From Verrucomicrobiota bacterium (GTDB lineage: Bacteria > Verrucomicrobiota > Verrucomicrobiia > Verrucomicrobiales > V1-33), in NCBI GenBank assembly GCA_003402705.1, contig QQNF01000002.1:1-64000 (forward strand): a stretch of 64,000 bases of DNA, read 5' to 3'. The notes below the pieces were generated by a model. The model did no database searches, was not told the DNA's origin, and worked only from the letters and a program-made list of their open reading frames with translations. Shown piece after piece: positions 41,341 through 49,895 of this stretch; within the stretch, counting starts at the first letter, position 1; every line of letters begins with the position of its first letter. Both the position numbers and the translations under genes were made by a program.

Positions 41341-42058
41341 GCCCAGCGAGAAGCGGATGCTAGTCATCCTGCTCAGTGGATTGTTTCTCCTTGCCAACGT
41401 GCTTGGCTGGGCGTGGTATTCTAGTCTGACGATCCGGTCGGAGCGACGCCTTGCCGGGTTGAAGGCGAAGGTGAATTCGCTTGAGGTGTGGCGGAGGGAA
41501 GCACCGGCGGCGGAGGAGAAGCGGGCGTGGATCGGGGCCAATCTGAAGGAGTATGCGGACGAGACGGCGCGGGACACTTATCTGGACAATCTGGTGCAGA
41601 ACGACCTGCGGTCGGGGCTGGATCTGGAGTTGATTTCGCCGCGGCCGCTGGATCCGCTGATGCCGACGGACGAGCTGCCGTTCATCCGGAGCCGTTACGA
41701 GACGAAAGTGAAGGGGACGTGGACGGATGTGATGACGTTTGTGTACCGGCTGCAGAAGCCGAGCGAGTTCCGGTTTGTGCCGCGGGTGACGATGGTGCCG
41801 CGGAAGAACGAGCAGAATGATGCGGAGCAGTTTGTGGAGTGTTTTGTGACGATTGAGAAGTGGTGGGCACCGGAGAGTGCGACTGAGGACGAGTTTGCGA
41901 TGAATGAACAACCGGCGGCTCCGGTGGTCGAAGCACCTGTGACGGCGGCGGTGCCGACGCCTGAGCCCGATGCGGCGGCGGCGGCCCCAGCGGCCGAGGT
42001 GGTGCCAGCGGCTGCGGCCACTCCTGAAACTGTTAATCCTGTTAACCCCGGACAGTAA
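41327..42058 (+). CDS. Secretion-system protein, GspM/PilO-like
   Basis: ATG 41327 overlaps the upstream gene by 14 bp. The product has a short cytoplasmic N-terminus, one hydrophobic helix (MLVILLSGLFLLANVLGW, ~11-28), a coiled region (RSERRLAGLKAKVNSLEVWR) and a periplasmic ferredoxin-like fold (VKGTWTDVMTFVYRL, FRFVPRVTMVP). It ends in an Ala/Pro-rich tail (~205-243). This is the usual GspM/PilO shape, with GspL/PilN as partner. Its stop codon overlaps the start of the next gene (TAATG), so translation is coupled. Assignment is by topology and order, not by sequence signature. Confidence 0.7.
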   Translation: MTQLKPSEKRMLVILLSGLFLLANVLGWAWYSSLTIRSERRLAGLKAKVNSLEVWRREAPAAEEKRAWIGANLKEYADETARDTYLDNLVQNDLRSGLDLELISPRPLDPLMPTDELPFIRSRYETKVKGTWTDVMTFVYRLQKPSEFRFVPRVTMVPRKNEQNDAEQFVECFVTIEKWWAPESATEDEFAMNEQPAAPVVEAPVTAAVPTPEPDAAAAAPAAEVVPAAAATPETVNPVNPGQ

Positions 42059-42987
42059 TGAAACGATCCAATCTGACCATGCTATTGAGCTGCGCTGCTG
42101 CGCCGCTGGTGTGTTTGCTGTCAGTCGCCCGTGGGGCGGCGGAGACAGCACCGCCTGCTGAGGAAGCGTTTCCGCCGCGGGTTTACGATCTCGGGAGATA
42201 CGAGAATCTGCAGGCGAAGAGCCCGTTTGAGTTTGAGCTGAAGGAGCCGCCGGCGGCGGAGGCACCGAATCCGTTCGAGGGGATGGTGCTGGCTGGGTAT
42301 GTGGGATCGAACAAGAACCTGACGGTTTATCTGGTGAACACGAAGGCGAACGGGGAGCGGATTTCTGTGTACGGGGATGGGTCGCCGCGGAAGAAGGGGG
42401 ACAAGTCGGGGATACGGATTGTGGGATTGAACCGCGGGCGGACGCTGAAGCAGACGTCGGTGATTCTTGAGAAGGACGGGCAGACTGGGGAGGTGCAGTT
42501 TGATGACAAGGCGTTGTCGAACATGAAGGGAGGGGCGCCGGCGGCGGGGGCGGGGCAGCCGAATCTGCCGGGCAACATGCGTGGGCCGGGAATGAGGCCG
42601 GGAGGCACGCCGAATCTGCCCAATCAGCAGAATCAGCCGGGGGTCAATCCGGCGGGGCAGTATCAGGCACCACAGGCGTTTGTGCCGGGGCAGCCAGGAG
42701 GGGCGCAGCCGAATGCGGCGGCGGGGGCGGGGGCGAATGGGACGATGATTGTGAACGGGCAGGCGGTGCCGGTGAACAACAATGCGGCGATGGTGAATTT
42801 CCTTTCTGGTCAGGGGGCGGTGCCTGGAGGGGCTGCGCAGGTGCAGCAGGGGGTGAATGTGCAGCCGCAGGTGGTGCAACCGGCGGCGGTGGTGCCTGCG
42901 CCGCAGGCGCAGCCGGTGCAGACGCAGCAACCGGGTGGGCGTGAGAACGGACCGCCGAAGCGGCGGGTGGTGCTGCCAACGAACTGA
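42058..42987 (+). CDS. Secretion-system periplasmic protein, GspC/PilP-like
   Basis: ATG 42058 shares a base with the previous stop (TAATG). A signal peptide (MKRSNLTMLLSCAAAPLVCLLSVARGA) is followed by a beta-rich domain of ~110 residues (PFEFELKEPPAAEAPNPFEG, MVLAGYVGSNKNLTVYLVN, DKSGIRIVGLNRGRTLKQT). That matches the HR or PilP-like domains that dock to the secretin N0 region. The remaining ~150 residues are a low-complexity Pro/Gln/Ala/Gly tail (NLPNQQNQPGVNPAGQYQ), extraordinary for the family. Placed just before the secretin, it probably contacts it. The precise family (GspC versus PilP) cannot be decided. Confidence 0.65.
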   Translation: MKRSNLTMLLSCAAAPLVCLLSVARGAAETAPPAEEAFPPRVYDLGRYENLQAKSPFEFELKEPPAAEAPNPFEGMVLAGYVGSNKNLTVYLVNTKANGERISVYGDGSPRKKGDKSGIRIVGLNRGRTLKQTSVILEKDGQTGEVQFDDKALSNMKGGAPAAGAGQPNLPGNMRGPGMRPGGTPNLPNQQNQPGVNPAGQYQAPQAFVPGQPGGAQPNAAAGAGANGTMIVNGQAVPVNNNAAMVNFLSGQGAVPGGAAQVQQGVNVQPQVVQPAAVVPAPQAQPVQTQQPGGRENGPPKRRVVLPTN

Positions 42988-43046
42988 AGCGGGTGCGCTT
43001 CGATCGAGATTTCTGATTTTCCTAACTTTTTACAACTCACAACTTT

Positions 43047-46000
43047 ATGTCTCTCCGCTTCCGGCTGTTGCCGCTTGTCCTTTCGCTGCCCATGGCTGCC
43101 AATGCTGTGGAAACCGACAGATCCGCTGGAAAGCGGACGCCGATTGAGCCGCCGACTCGGGTGTCTGCGGCGCTGCGTGCGAGGATGATGGCGCAGAACA
43201 ACACGGCGATTCCACAGGTTCCGGCTGAGGCTGGGGCAGCGGCACCGGCTGGGGATCCGGTGGAAGGGAGTGTGGAGGCGGCGAAGGCTGCAGCGATTCC
43301 GGCTGGGGCACCTACTGCGACGCCTGCGGCTGGGGCGGCGGCACCGGCGGCAGCGGTGGAAGATCCGGCGGCGAGCGGGCCTGTGCCGGGGGCAGCGCCG
43401 CGGCGGCCGACGATTGTGCTTCCGGGGGGAGCGCCGTCGACGAATGCGGGGGGTGCGGCGGCGGCTCCGGGAACTGGCAGTGGCCGTAGTGGCCGAAGAT
43501 TTGGGCCTCAGGGTGGAGCGGCGCCGACGGGTGCGGCGGTGCCAGCGGGAGCGGGTGCGGCGGTGCCTGGTGGGGCGACGGTTCCGGGAGCGGGTGCGGC
43601 GGCCCCTGGAGGGAGGACGACGCCTGGTGGGGCGACGGTGCCGGGTGCTGCGCCGCGGCGGACGGGCGGGCCTGGGGCGACGCCATTGCCGGGAGCTGGC
43701 GGTGCGCTGCCATCGGCGCTGGGAGATCCTGATGCGGTGGCAGCGGATGACGACAATCCGCTGGCGGAGATTGCGTTTGTGGATGCGCCGATCAACGATG
43801 TGATTTTCAAGTACGAAGAGATCACGGGGCGGCACGTCATCCGGGATGCGGGATTGCAGGGGACGGTATCGATCACGAAGAATCCATCGGTGCCGATGAC
43901 GGCGCAGGAGGCGGAGGATTTCATCAAGGCGTCACTGATGATTCAGGGATTTGTGATTCAGCCTTACAAGGGGAACATCGACAAGATCATTCAGCTGAAC
44001 AAGCCGCCGCTGATTGAGGGGCCGTCCAACGGCGCGCCGATCTACACGCGGGAGGAGGACCTTCCGGAGGAGGACATTCCGGTGAATTTTGTGATTATCC
44101 TGAAGTACCTGCCGGTCAACGAAGCCGCGCCGTTGATTGCGCAGGCGGCGCCGACGCACACGTGGACGAAGTATGTGGCGGTGGCTTCGGCGAATGCGAT
44201 TGTGGTGCAGGAGACGGTTTCTAACATTCGGACGGTTCTGCGGCTGATCAAAGGCATTGATCTGCCGCCGGTGAAGATGGTGCATGAGTGGGTGCCGCTG
44301 GAGCGTGCATCGGCGGAGGATGTGGAGCAGATTCTGTCGACGATTCTGCAGGCGCAGTCGCAGGGCAAAACGAGCGGTGGCGGGAGTGGGTTCCGGTCGG
44401 TGGCACCGGGGCAGGCGGCGGTGAATCTGGGTGGTGGCGCGGTGCCGGGCGGTGGCGGCGTGGTGATGCCTTCAGGTTCTGCGGGTTCTGCGGCGACGGG
44501 GATCATGCCTGACGGGAATTCCGTGATGGTGAAGTCGGATCCGCGGACGAACCGGGTGTTTGTGCACGGGCCGAAGGATCACGTGGATTATCTGAAGCTG
44601 CTGATCCGGGAGTTTGACGAGCCGAGCCGGGTGAAGAACCTGCTGACGCAGCAATTGCGTTATGTGCCGGTGAATGACTTTTTCCAGATTGCGGTGACGT
44701 CGCTGGAGACATCGGGAGCGGGTACGGCGGGGCAGGGTTCATCTGGTGGTGGCGGGGCGGCTGGTGGAGCGGGAGGGGCGTCGCGGACGGGCGGGCTTTC
44801 CGGTGGTGGCTCAACGAGCAACCGGAGTGGCGGCGGTCTGGGCGGCGGCGGATTCGGCGGCAATTCGGGTGGTGGATTGGGAGGCGGAGGATTTGGTGGC
44901 GGCGGTGGTGGGCTAGGTGGCGGTGGGCTTGGGGCCGGCGGCCGGACATCGGGCGGCGGCGGGCTTTCCGGGAGTGTGACGGAGCCACCGAAGGCGCAGG
45001 CGGTTGGCAAGACTCTGCTGATTTCCGATCCGCGGACGAACAGCCTGATTGTGTCAGGGCCGCCGGATTCGATTCAGCGCGTGTCGGAGCTGATTCAGGA
45101 GATGGACCGGCGTCCGCTGCAGGTGCACATCAACGCGGTGGTGGCGCAGGTGGGGATTGATGACAACATGCAGACGAGCGTCGATTATCTGCGGCGCGTT
45201 GAGGATCTGCAGATTTTCGGTCAGGATGTGAGTGCGGCTGGATTTTTCCGCAGCAGCGGCGGCAACAACTTCATCGATCCGGGGATTCTGGACACGATCT
45301 CGAATTTCCCGACTGGGGGATCCGGGCTGAACTTGTATGCGGCGTTCGGGGAACTGTTCAACGCTTACGTCAGAGTGCTGGAGACATCTGGGAAGGCGCG
45401 GCTGATGGCGAAGCCGCACGTGACGGTGGCGAACAACGAAGTGGCGAGCATTTCGAGTGGTGAGCGGGTGCCGATTCCGAGCAATCAGCAGTCGCAGATT
45501 GTGGCGGGCGGCACGACGTCGCTGAACAGCAGCATCGAGTATCAGAACGTGGTGCTGTCGCTGCAGGTGCAGCCACTGATCAACTCGAAGAACGAGATCA
45601 CGCTGAACATCAGCCAGCTGAACGACACGATCAACGGGAGCACGCAGATCAATGGGAACGACATTCCGAACATCTCGACGCAGGAGTTGAACACGCGGAT
45701 CACGGTGCCGAACGGCGGGATTCTGGTGCTGGGCGGGTTGATTTCCGATCAGGACCGGCGTTCTGCGAGCGGGTTGCCGGTGCTGAGCAAGATTCCGGTG
45801 ATCAAGTATCTTTTCGGGTCGAACAGCCGGGTGAAACAGCGGCGCGAGTTGCTGGTGATGCTGCAGGCGCGGATCATTGATTCGTCGGACGACATGGTGA
45901 ATGTGACAGCGTCGGAGACCCAGCGCACGGTGGTTGGGCCTGATGCGGAGCGGTTCCTCAAGCCGGACCGCGACACGAGCGAACTTTCGCTGCCGGCGTA

Positions 46001-46115
46001 TGAGCGTGATGTCCCATTTGATTCCGCCGGGTACCCACCGGGGACGGATCCGGTCCGGAAGAACATCTTCCAGCGGATCGGGGAACGCCTTCGCCGCCGC
46101 GATGGGACCCAGTGA
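43047..46115 (+). CDS. gspD: Type II secretion secretin GspD-like, with extra low-complexity regions
   Basis: Forms the outer-membrane channel of type II secretion. A signal peptide (MSLRFRLLPLVLSLPMAANA) is followed by ~200 residues of Ala/Pro/Gly low complexity. N-domains come next (IAFVDAPINDVIFKYEEITG, VPVNFVIILKYLPVNEAAPL - given as two pieces: FVIILKYLPVNEAAPL, SNIRTVLRLIKGIDLPP). A glycine-rich insert lies at ~residues 564-641. A further N-domain follows (LLISDPRTNSLIVSGPPDSI), then the conserved secretin domain (VPNGGILVLGGLISDQDRR, LSKIPVIKYLFGSNS, RRELLVMLQARII). The 1022-residue length is about 350 more than common GspD. The GGxG-loop insert is interesting and is treated as a finding. 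No pilotin gene was recognised. Confidence 0.9.
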   Translation: MSLRFRLLPLVLSLPMAANAVETDRSAGKRTPIEPPTRVSAALRARMMAQNNTAIPQVPAEAGAAAPAGDPVEGSVEAAKAAAIPAGAPTATPAAGAAAPAAAVEDPAASGPVPGAAPRRPTIVLPGGAPSTNAGGAAAAPGTGSGRSGRRFGPQGGAAPTGAAVPAGAGAAVPGGATVPGAGAAAPGGRTTPGGATVPGAAPRRTGGPGATPLPGAGGALPSALGDPDAVAADDDNPLAEIAFVDAPINDVIFKYEEITGRHVIRDAGLQGTVSITKNPSVPMTAQEAEDFIKASLMIQGFVIQPYKGNIDKIIQLNKPPLIEGPSNGAPIYTREEDLPEEDIPVNFVIILKYLPVNEAAPLIAQAAPTHTWTKYVAVASANAIVVQETVSNIRTVLRLIKGIDLPPVKMVHEWVPLERASAEDVEQILSTILQAQSQGKTSGGGSGFRSVAPGQAAVNLGGGAVPGGGGVVMPSGSAGSAATGIMPDGNSVMVKSDPRTNRVFVHGPKDHVDYLKLLIREFDEPSRVKNLLTQQLRYVPVNDFFQIAVTSLETSGAGTAGQGSSGGGGAAGGAGGASRTGGLSGGGSTSNRSGGGLGGGGFGGNSGGGLGGGGFGGGGGGLGGGGLGAGGRTSGGGGLSGSVTEPPKAQAVGKTLLISDPRTNSLIVSGPPDSIQRVSELIQEMDRRPLQVHINAVVAQVGIDDNMQTSVDYLRRVEDLQIFGQDVSAAGFFRSSGGNNFIDPGILDTISNFPTGGSGLNLYAAFGELFNAYVRVLETSGKARLMAKPHVTVANNEVASISSGERVPIPSNQQSQIVAGGTTSLNSSIEYQNVVLSLQVQPLINSKNEITLNISQLNDTINGSTQINGNDIPNISTQELNTRITVPNGGILVLGGLISDQDRRSASGLPVLSKIPVIKYLFGSNSRVKQRRELLVMLQARIIDSSDDMVNVTASETQRTVVGPDAERFLKPDRDTSELSLPAYERDVPFDSAGYPPGTDPVRKNIFQRIGERLRRRDGTQ

Positions 46116-46368
46116 ACGCGGAGCCGGCCGCCGGGTTCCCTAACGGGAAATTGGCGGTCCATCCGGCCCGGAAATCGGGTGCGGGAGGCAGGCCAGTCCA
46201 CCATGTTATCGAACACAACTCACTTACCTTCAACGAATTGCTGATCGTTAAAGCATTAATAAAGGCCCCGGTGAACTTTCTTCGAACTTTTTGCACGAAA
46301 TTCTTTACATCCCCCCATGCATCTTCTAATTTCTCATTAGCCCACGCAAAAATCCCACCTCACAACCC

Positions 46369-47370
46369 ATGAAAAACAAACTGTCCATCCTCATCGGCGC
46401 GATTTCCCTCGCTGCTGCAGCCGGAGCTTCGGCCCAGACCGCGGTCACTGACCCGGTGGGCTACATCACCGTGACTGTGAACGGCAGCGCCTCCGGCCTG
46501 TCCTTCATCGCTCCGACGCTCGTCAACAAGATTGAGTTCGCTGGTGCGACATCGACGACGACCGGCACGACGATCAACTTCAGCGGCACGCCGCTGACGG
46601 CTGGTGCTTACGGCCCTGGTTTCTATGTCGAAGTGTCGACCGGCGGCGTTCCGGGGGCTTGGTCTTCGATCGCTTCGAACACCGCCAACGCGATCACGAC
46701 CACGACTGACATCAGCAATGGTCTCGCCGCTGGTGCGACCGTCCGTATCCGCAAGCATGTCACTGTTGGTGATTTCTTCGGTGCGACGAACACGGCTGGC
46801 CTGAAGTCCGGTGGTGAAATTGGTGTCGCTGACGAAGTTCGGATCCTCGACGCTACGTCGAAGGCGATCAAGAAGGTCTTCTTCTATGACGACGGTTCGA
46901 CGACCGGTTGGTACGATGAAGACTTCAACGAGGCCCAGAATCTTGCGATTCCGCCTCAGCAGGGGATCTTCATTGTGCGCAAGCTTGCGACTCCGGTGTC
47001 CTTTGTGCGTGTTGGCAGCGTAAAGACCGGTCCGACCGCTCTTCCGGTCCAAACGGGCTTGAACATCATGGCAGTGACCCGCGCGGTGGGTGCTTCCTTC
47101 ACGCTCGGAAATTCCGCTCTGAAGACGCCGACTGGCGGTGTTCAGTCGGGTGCTGAAAGTGGTGCTGCTGACTCGATCCGAATTGCTCAACCAAACGGTT
47201 CTTTGAAGAACTACTTCCACTATGATGATGGTTCGACGGCCGGTTGGTACGACGAAGACTTCAACGAAGCGACTACCGTCCAACTCAAGGAAGGGACCGC
47301 CTTCATTCTCGTCCGCAAGCCGAACACTGGGTTTGTCTGGACCGTTCCTGCTGAACCAATTGCTCCTTGA
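46369..47370 (+). CDS. Exported TIGR02597-family protein
   Basis: The signal peptide (MKNKLSILIGAISLAAAAGASA) is followed by QTAVTDPVGYITVTVNG, the typical opening of the TIGR02597 family of Verrucomicrobia and related phyla. A repeated unit appears twice: VFFYDDGSTTGWYDEDFNEA (residues ~165-184) and YFHYDDGSTAGWYDEDFNEA (~284-303), each followed by FIVRK or FILVRK. Role unknown; the protein is likely abundant in the periplasm or at the surface. Codons are C/T-ending and balanced, unlike the G-ending neighbours, suggesting high expression. The 253-bp region upstream (46116-46368) is comparatively A/T-rich with a pyrimidine-rich leader and no clear ribosome site. Confidence 0.85.
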   Translation: MKNKLSILIGAISLAAAAGASAQTAVTDPVGYITVTVNGSASGLSFIAPTLVNKIEFAGATSTTTGTTINFSGTPLTAGAYGPGFYVEVSTGGVPGAWSSIASNTANAITTTTDISNGLAAGATVRIRKHVTVGDFFGATNTAGLKSGGEIGVADEVRILDATSKAIKKVFFYDDGSTTGWYDEDFNEAQNLAIPPQQGIFIVRKLATPVSFVRVGSVKTGPTALPVQTGLNIMAVTRAVGASFTLGNSALKTPTGGVQSGAESGAADSIRIAQPNGSLKNYFHYDDGSTAGWYDEDFNEATTVQLKEGTAFILVRKPNTGFVWTVPAEPIAP

Positions 47371-47409
47371 CATTCCTCCAGGATTCATCAAAAACACTCC
47401 TATTATCCT

Positions 47410-48012
47410 ATGAAGAAACTCATCCTTCTTGCAGCTGCTCTGCTGCCTCTCGCTGCACAAGCTTCGACAGTGTCGCTTTCCACGTCCCGGACTGGTGCTG
47501 GTCTGTTCCTCTCTGGTGGAACCACGCTTGCTGGTACTGGCAGTCTGATCCGCGTCGGTTCGATCTCAAACCTTGCTGATCCGATTGGTACATTCGTGGA
47601 ATTCGGTGCAGGTTCGACCCGCACGATCATCTCGACGACCTCGAAGATCACGGGTTCGGTGTCCTCGGCCCTGCCTGAAGCCAACCACACTCAGTTCAAC
47701 GGCAGGACGATCTACATCTGGGCGTACAACGCCCCTACCGCTGGGGCGGCGACCCAACAGGCGATCTTTACGTCGACGAAGGCGTTCCCGGTGAACGATG
47801 TGTCCGGCGTGGGTGACGACGTTACGGTCTTCTCTGCCACGGAACTCACTGGTGTGGTTACGATCCCGGGCTGGAATCCAGGTCAGATCCTCGCGGGTTC
47901 TGGTGATCACACCCCTAGGTTTGTCCTCGGTACGGTGGTGCCTGAGCCAACCACGACGACCTTCTCTGGTCTGGCTGCTTTGGCTTTCATTGCCCGCCGC
48001 AAGCGCGCTTGA
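47410..48012 (+). CDS. PEP-CTERM-type exported protein
   Basis: The 200-residue product has a signal peptide (MKKLILLAAALLPLAAQA) and ends with a PEP-CTERM sorting signal: VVPEPTTTTFSGLAALAFIARRKRA (broken: VVPEPTTTTFSG, LAALAFIARRKRA), meaning PEP motif, short hydrophobic helix and basic tail. PEP-CTERM proteins are usually processed by exosortase and exported with exopolysaccharide; no exosortase gene is in this window. The central beta-rich part contains LIRVGSISNLADPIGTFVEF and YIWAYNAPTAGAATQQAIF, shared with the paralogue at 49174-49812. It follows the TIGR02597 gene by 39 bp and shares its codon style. It ends in a strong terminator. Confidence 0.85.
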   Translation: MKKLILLAAALLPLAAQASTVSLSTSRTGAGLFLSGGTTLAGTGSLIRVGSISNLADPIGTFVEFGAGSTRTIISTTSKITGSVSSALPEANHTQFNGRTIYIWAYNAPTAGAATQQAIFTSTKAFPVNDVSGVGDDVTVFSATELTGVVTIPGWNPGQILAGSGDHTPRFVLGTVVPEPTTTTFSGLAALAFIARRKRA

Positions 48013-48030
48013 TTTAAGTCAATGATTCGT

Positions 48031-48071
48031 GTTTGGGCTCGCCGGGCTTCCTGGCGAGCCCAAACTATTTT
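48031..48071 (+). terminator. Rho-independent terminator after the PEP-CTERM gene
   Basis: A 13-bp perfect stem GTTTGGGCTCGCC / GGCGAGCCCAAAC (48031-48043, 48053-48065) with a 9-nt loop and a TATTTT tail (48066-48071). It lies 19 bp after the stop of the highly expressed-looking pair, so it should end that transcript. Confidence 0.9.
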
Positions 48072-48086
48072 CCCCCCACTGGCATC

Positions 48087-49142
48087 ATGAACACTCTGCG
48101 AATTCTCAGTTTCCTTTTTGCATTTGGCGGCAGCGTATCGGGCTTAAAGGCTCAAGAGGCGGTGCCTGCGGTGCCGCCTGCGGCGGTTGGTCAGACGGTT
48201 TCCGTTCCTAGGCCTGAGTTGGAGAAGGTGTTGGGAGGGTTGAAGGAGGGGCAGAAGTTCCTGCTGGTGGTACTGACGCCGGGTGGGGTTGATGCGACGC
48301 TGACGGAATCGGCGAAGCATTTTGGGGCGGTGGAGCGTGACGATGCGATGGTGGTGTCTGCTGACGAGTCTCAACCGGCGGTGGCGGCGCTTTACGGGGA
48401 GGTGGTGCACGGGTTGCGGGTGGTGGATTTTCCGTACACGGCGGTGTTTTCGAAGGAAGGGGTGCCTTTGCTGGGGAGTGCGGCGGGGGCGCAGAGTGGG
48501 GAGGAAGCGGCGATGATGGTGGCGAAGTGGGTGGCGGACGGTGGAGAGATTGAGCGATTGCAGGCGGCGGTGGCGGCGGCTGATCCGGAGGCCAAGGGCG
48601 TGCTGCTGGCGCAGTTGATTGCGGCGCAAGGGGCGGGATTTGCGGTCTCGGTGCAGCCGGACCTTCAGGCGAAGCTGCGGGAGGCTCCGTTGAGCGGGGT
48701 GAAGGAACTGGATGCGATTCGTGGGGAGGTGGATGACTATGTGTCGAAGCGGCAGTTTCAGGAGTTGTATGACACGATCGTGGACCCGATGGCGGAGGCG
48801 ATTGGGAACGGCGATCTGGAGAAGTGTCTGGGGATTATCGGGAAGCTGATTGAGGAGCGGAAGCCGGCGGCGCTGACGCTGCAGCGGCTGGAGATGCAGC
48901 GGTTTCGGATGTGTGTGAATGGGAAGGCGTTTGACCGGGCACTGGAGTTTCTGGGCAAGGCGGAGGCCGCGGCACCGGCGTCGGCGATTGCGGCGCGGAT
49001 TCCGAAGTTTCGTGCGCAGGTGGAGGCTGCGAAGGTGAAGGCGGCGACGGAGCCGAAACCGGCTGCGGGTGAGGTGCCGAAGCCTGCGGAGGTACCGGCG
49101 GTTCCAGCAGCACCGGGCGCGACTCCTCCGGGTGCTCCTTGA
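48087..49142 (+). CDS. Exported protein of unknown function with thioredoxin-like and helical parts
   Basis: ATG 48087 (MNTLRILSFLFAFGGSVSGL) gives a signal peptide and avoids running through the terminator. The early part (residues ~40-150: LKEGQKFLLVVLTPGGVDAT, YGEVVHGLRVVDFPYTAVFS) resembles a thioredoxin-like alpha/beta layer without a CxxC pair. The middle is helical (LQAKLREAPLSGVKELDAIR, ELYDTIVDPMAEAIGNGDLE), with a TPR-like pair. The C-terminus is a Pro/Ala/Glu-rich tail. I do not recognise a family. It lies between the two PEP-CTERM-like paralogues and 31 bp upstream of the second, so it may be part of the same export module (inference). Confidence 0.7.
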   Translation: MNTLRILSFLFAFGGSVSGLKAQEAVPAVPPAAVGQTVSVPRPELEKVLGGLKEGQKFLLVVLTPGGVDATLTESAKHFGAVERDDAMVVSADESQPAVAALYGEVVHGLRVVDFPYTAVFSKEGVPLLGSAAGAQSGEEAAMMVAKWVADGGEIERLQAAVAAADPEAKGVLLAQLIAAQGAGFAVSVQPDLQAKLREAPLSGVKELDAIRGEVDDYVSKRQFQELYDTIVDPMAEAIGNGDLEKCLGIIGKLIEERKPAALTLQRLEMQRFRMCVNGKAFDRALEFLGKAEAAAPASAIAARIPKFRAQVEAAKVKAATEPKPAAGEVPKPAEVPAVPAAPGATPPGAP

Positions 49143-49173
49143 CGAAGTGGCGGTGGTGCGTTAGGGTGGTGCC

Positions 49174-49812
49174 ATGATGAAGCTGCTTCTGCTGACTGCC
49201 TGCCTTGCGTTGCCTATTTCGGCAGGGGCGACGACGGTGTCATTATCGAACACGATCTGGGGGCCGGCGGTGTTTCAGCCGGGAGGGACGACGCTGGTGG
49301 CGAACGGGTCGAAGATTCGGGTTGGGATGATCACTGATTTGACGGATCCGGTGGGGAGTTTTGTGGAGATGGGAGTTGGACAGGTTCGGTCTGTGGGGCT
49401 TGGAGCCACTGCGCGTCCGGGGAAGGTGGTGGGATCGGTGGCGCTGACGGAGTCTGAAGCTGAGCACGATAAGTTCAACAATGCGCGGGTGTACCTCTGG
49501 GTGTATAACAGCGCGGGGAGTGCGACCGCGACGGCGCAGGGGATTTTTGCGACGGAGGCGCGGTTTCCGGTGAACGATGGTCTGACCGGGTTTGGTGATT
49601 ATCTGATTGTTTCCTCGACGACTGAGATCACTGGAACGGTGGCGATTTCGGGTTGGGATGAGGCGCAGATCTTGCCTGGGGACGCGGTGAATTCGTTGCG
49701 GTTGGTGCTGGGGGCGGCGGATTTGGGCGGGACGGTGCCTGAGGTTGAGGTGAGTGGGTTGGTGGTGCTGGGAGGGATGGGGATGGGATTGAGAAGGCGG
49801 CGGCGGGGTTGA
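49174..49812 (+). CDS. Paralogue of the PEP-CTERM protein, with a degenerate C-terminal signal
   Basis: A 212-residue exported protein aligned along its whole length with the one at 47410-48012: signal peptide MMKLLLLTACLALPISAGA, then TTVSLSNTIWGPAVFQPGGT, SKIRVGMITDLTDPVGSFVE, VYLWVYNSAGSATATAQGIF and ARFPVNDGLTGFGDYLIVSS. The C-terminus GTVPEVEVSGLVVLGGMGMG followed by LRRRRRG keeps the hydrophobic helix and basic tail, but the motif is PEV instead of PEP. It may still be sorted, or be a divergent duplicate. Codons are G-ending, unlike the paralogue. It is 83 bp upstream of trpB. Confidence 0.8.
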   Translation: MMKLLLLTACLALPISAGATTVSLSNTIWGPAVFQPGGTTLVANGSKIRVGMITDLTDPVGSFVEMGVGQVRSVGLGATARPGKVVGSVALTESEAEHDKFNNARVYLWVYNSAGSATATAQGIFATEARFPVNDGLTGFGDYLIVSSTTEITGTVAISGWDEAQILPGDAVNSLRLVLGAADLGGTVPEVEVSGLVVLGGMGMGLRRRRRG

Positions 49813-49895
49813 TAAGTGGAGCGGGGTGAAAAAGGGCTTTTCAGGGTGGAGTCGGCGGCGTAGCTGAACTTGAATCCTCCCTGAACCCTATTTGC

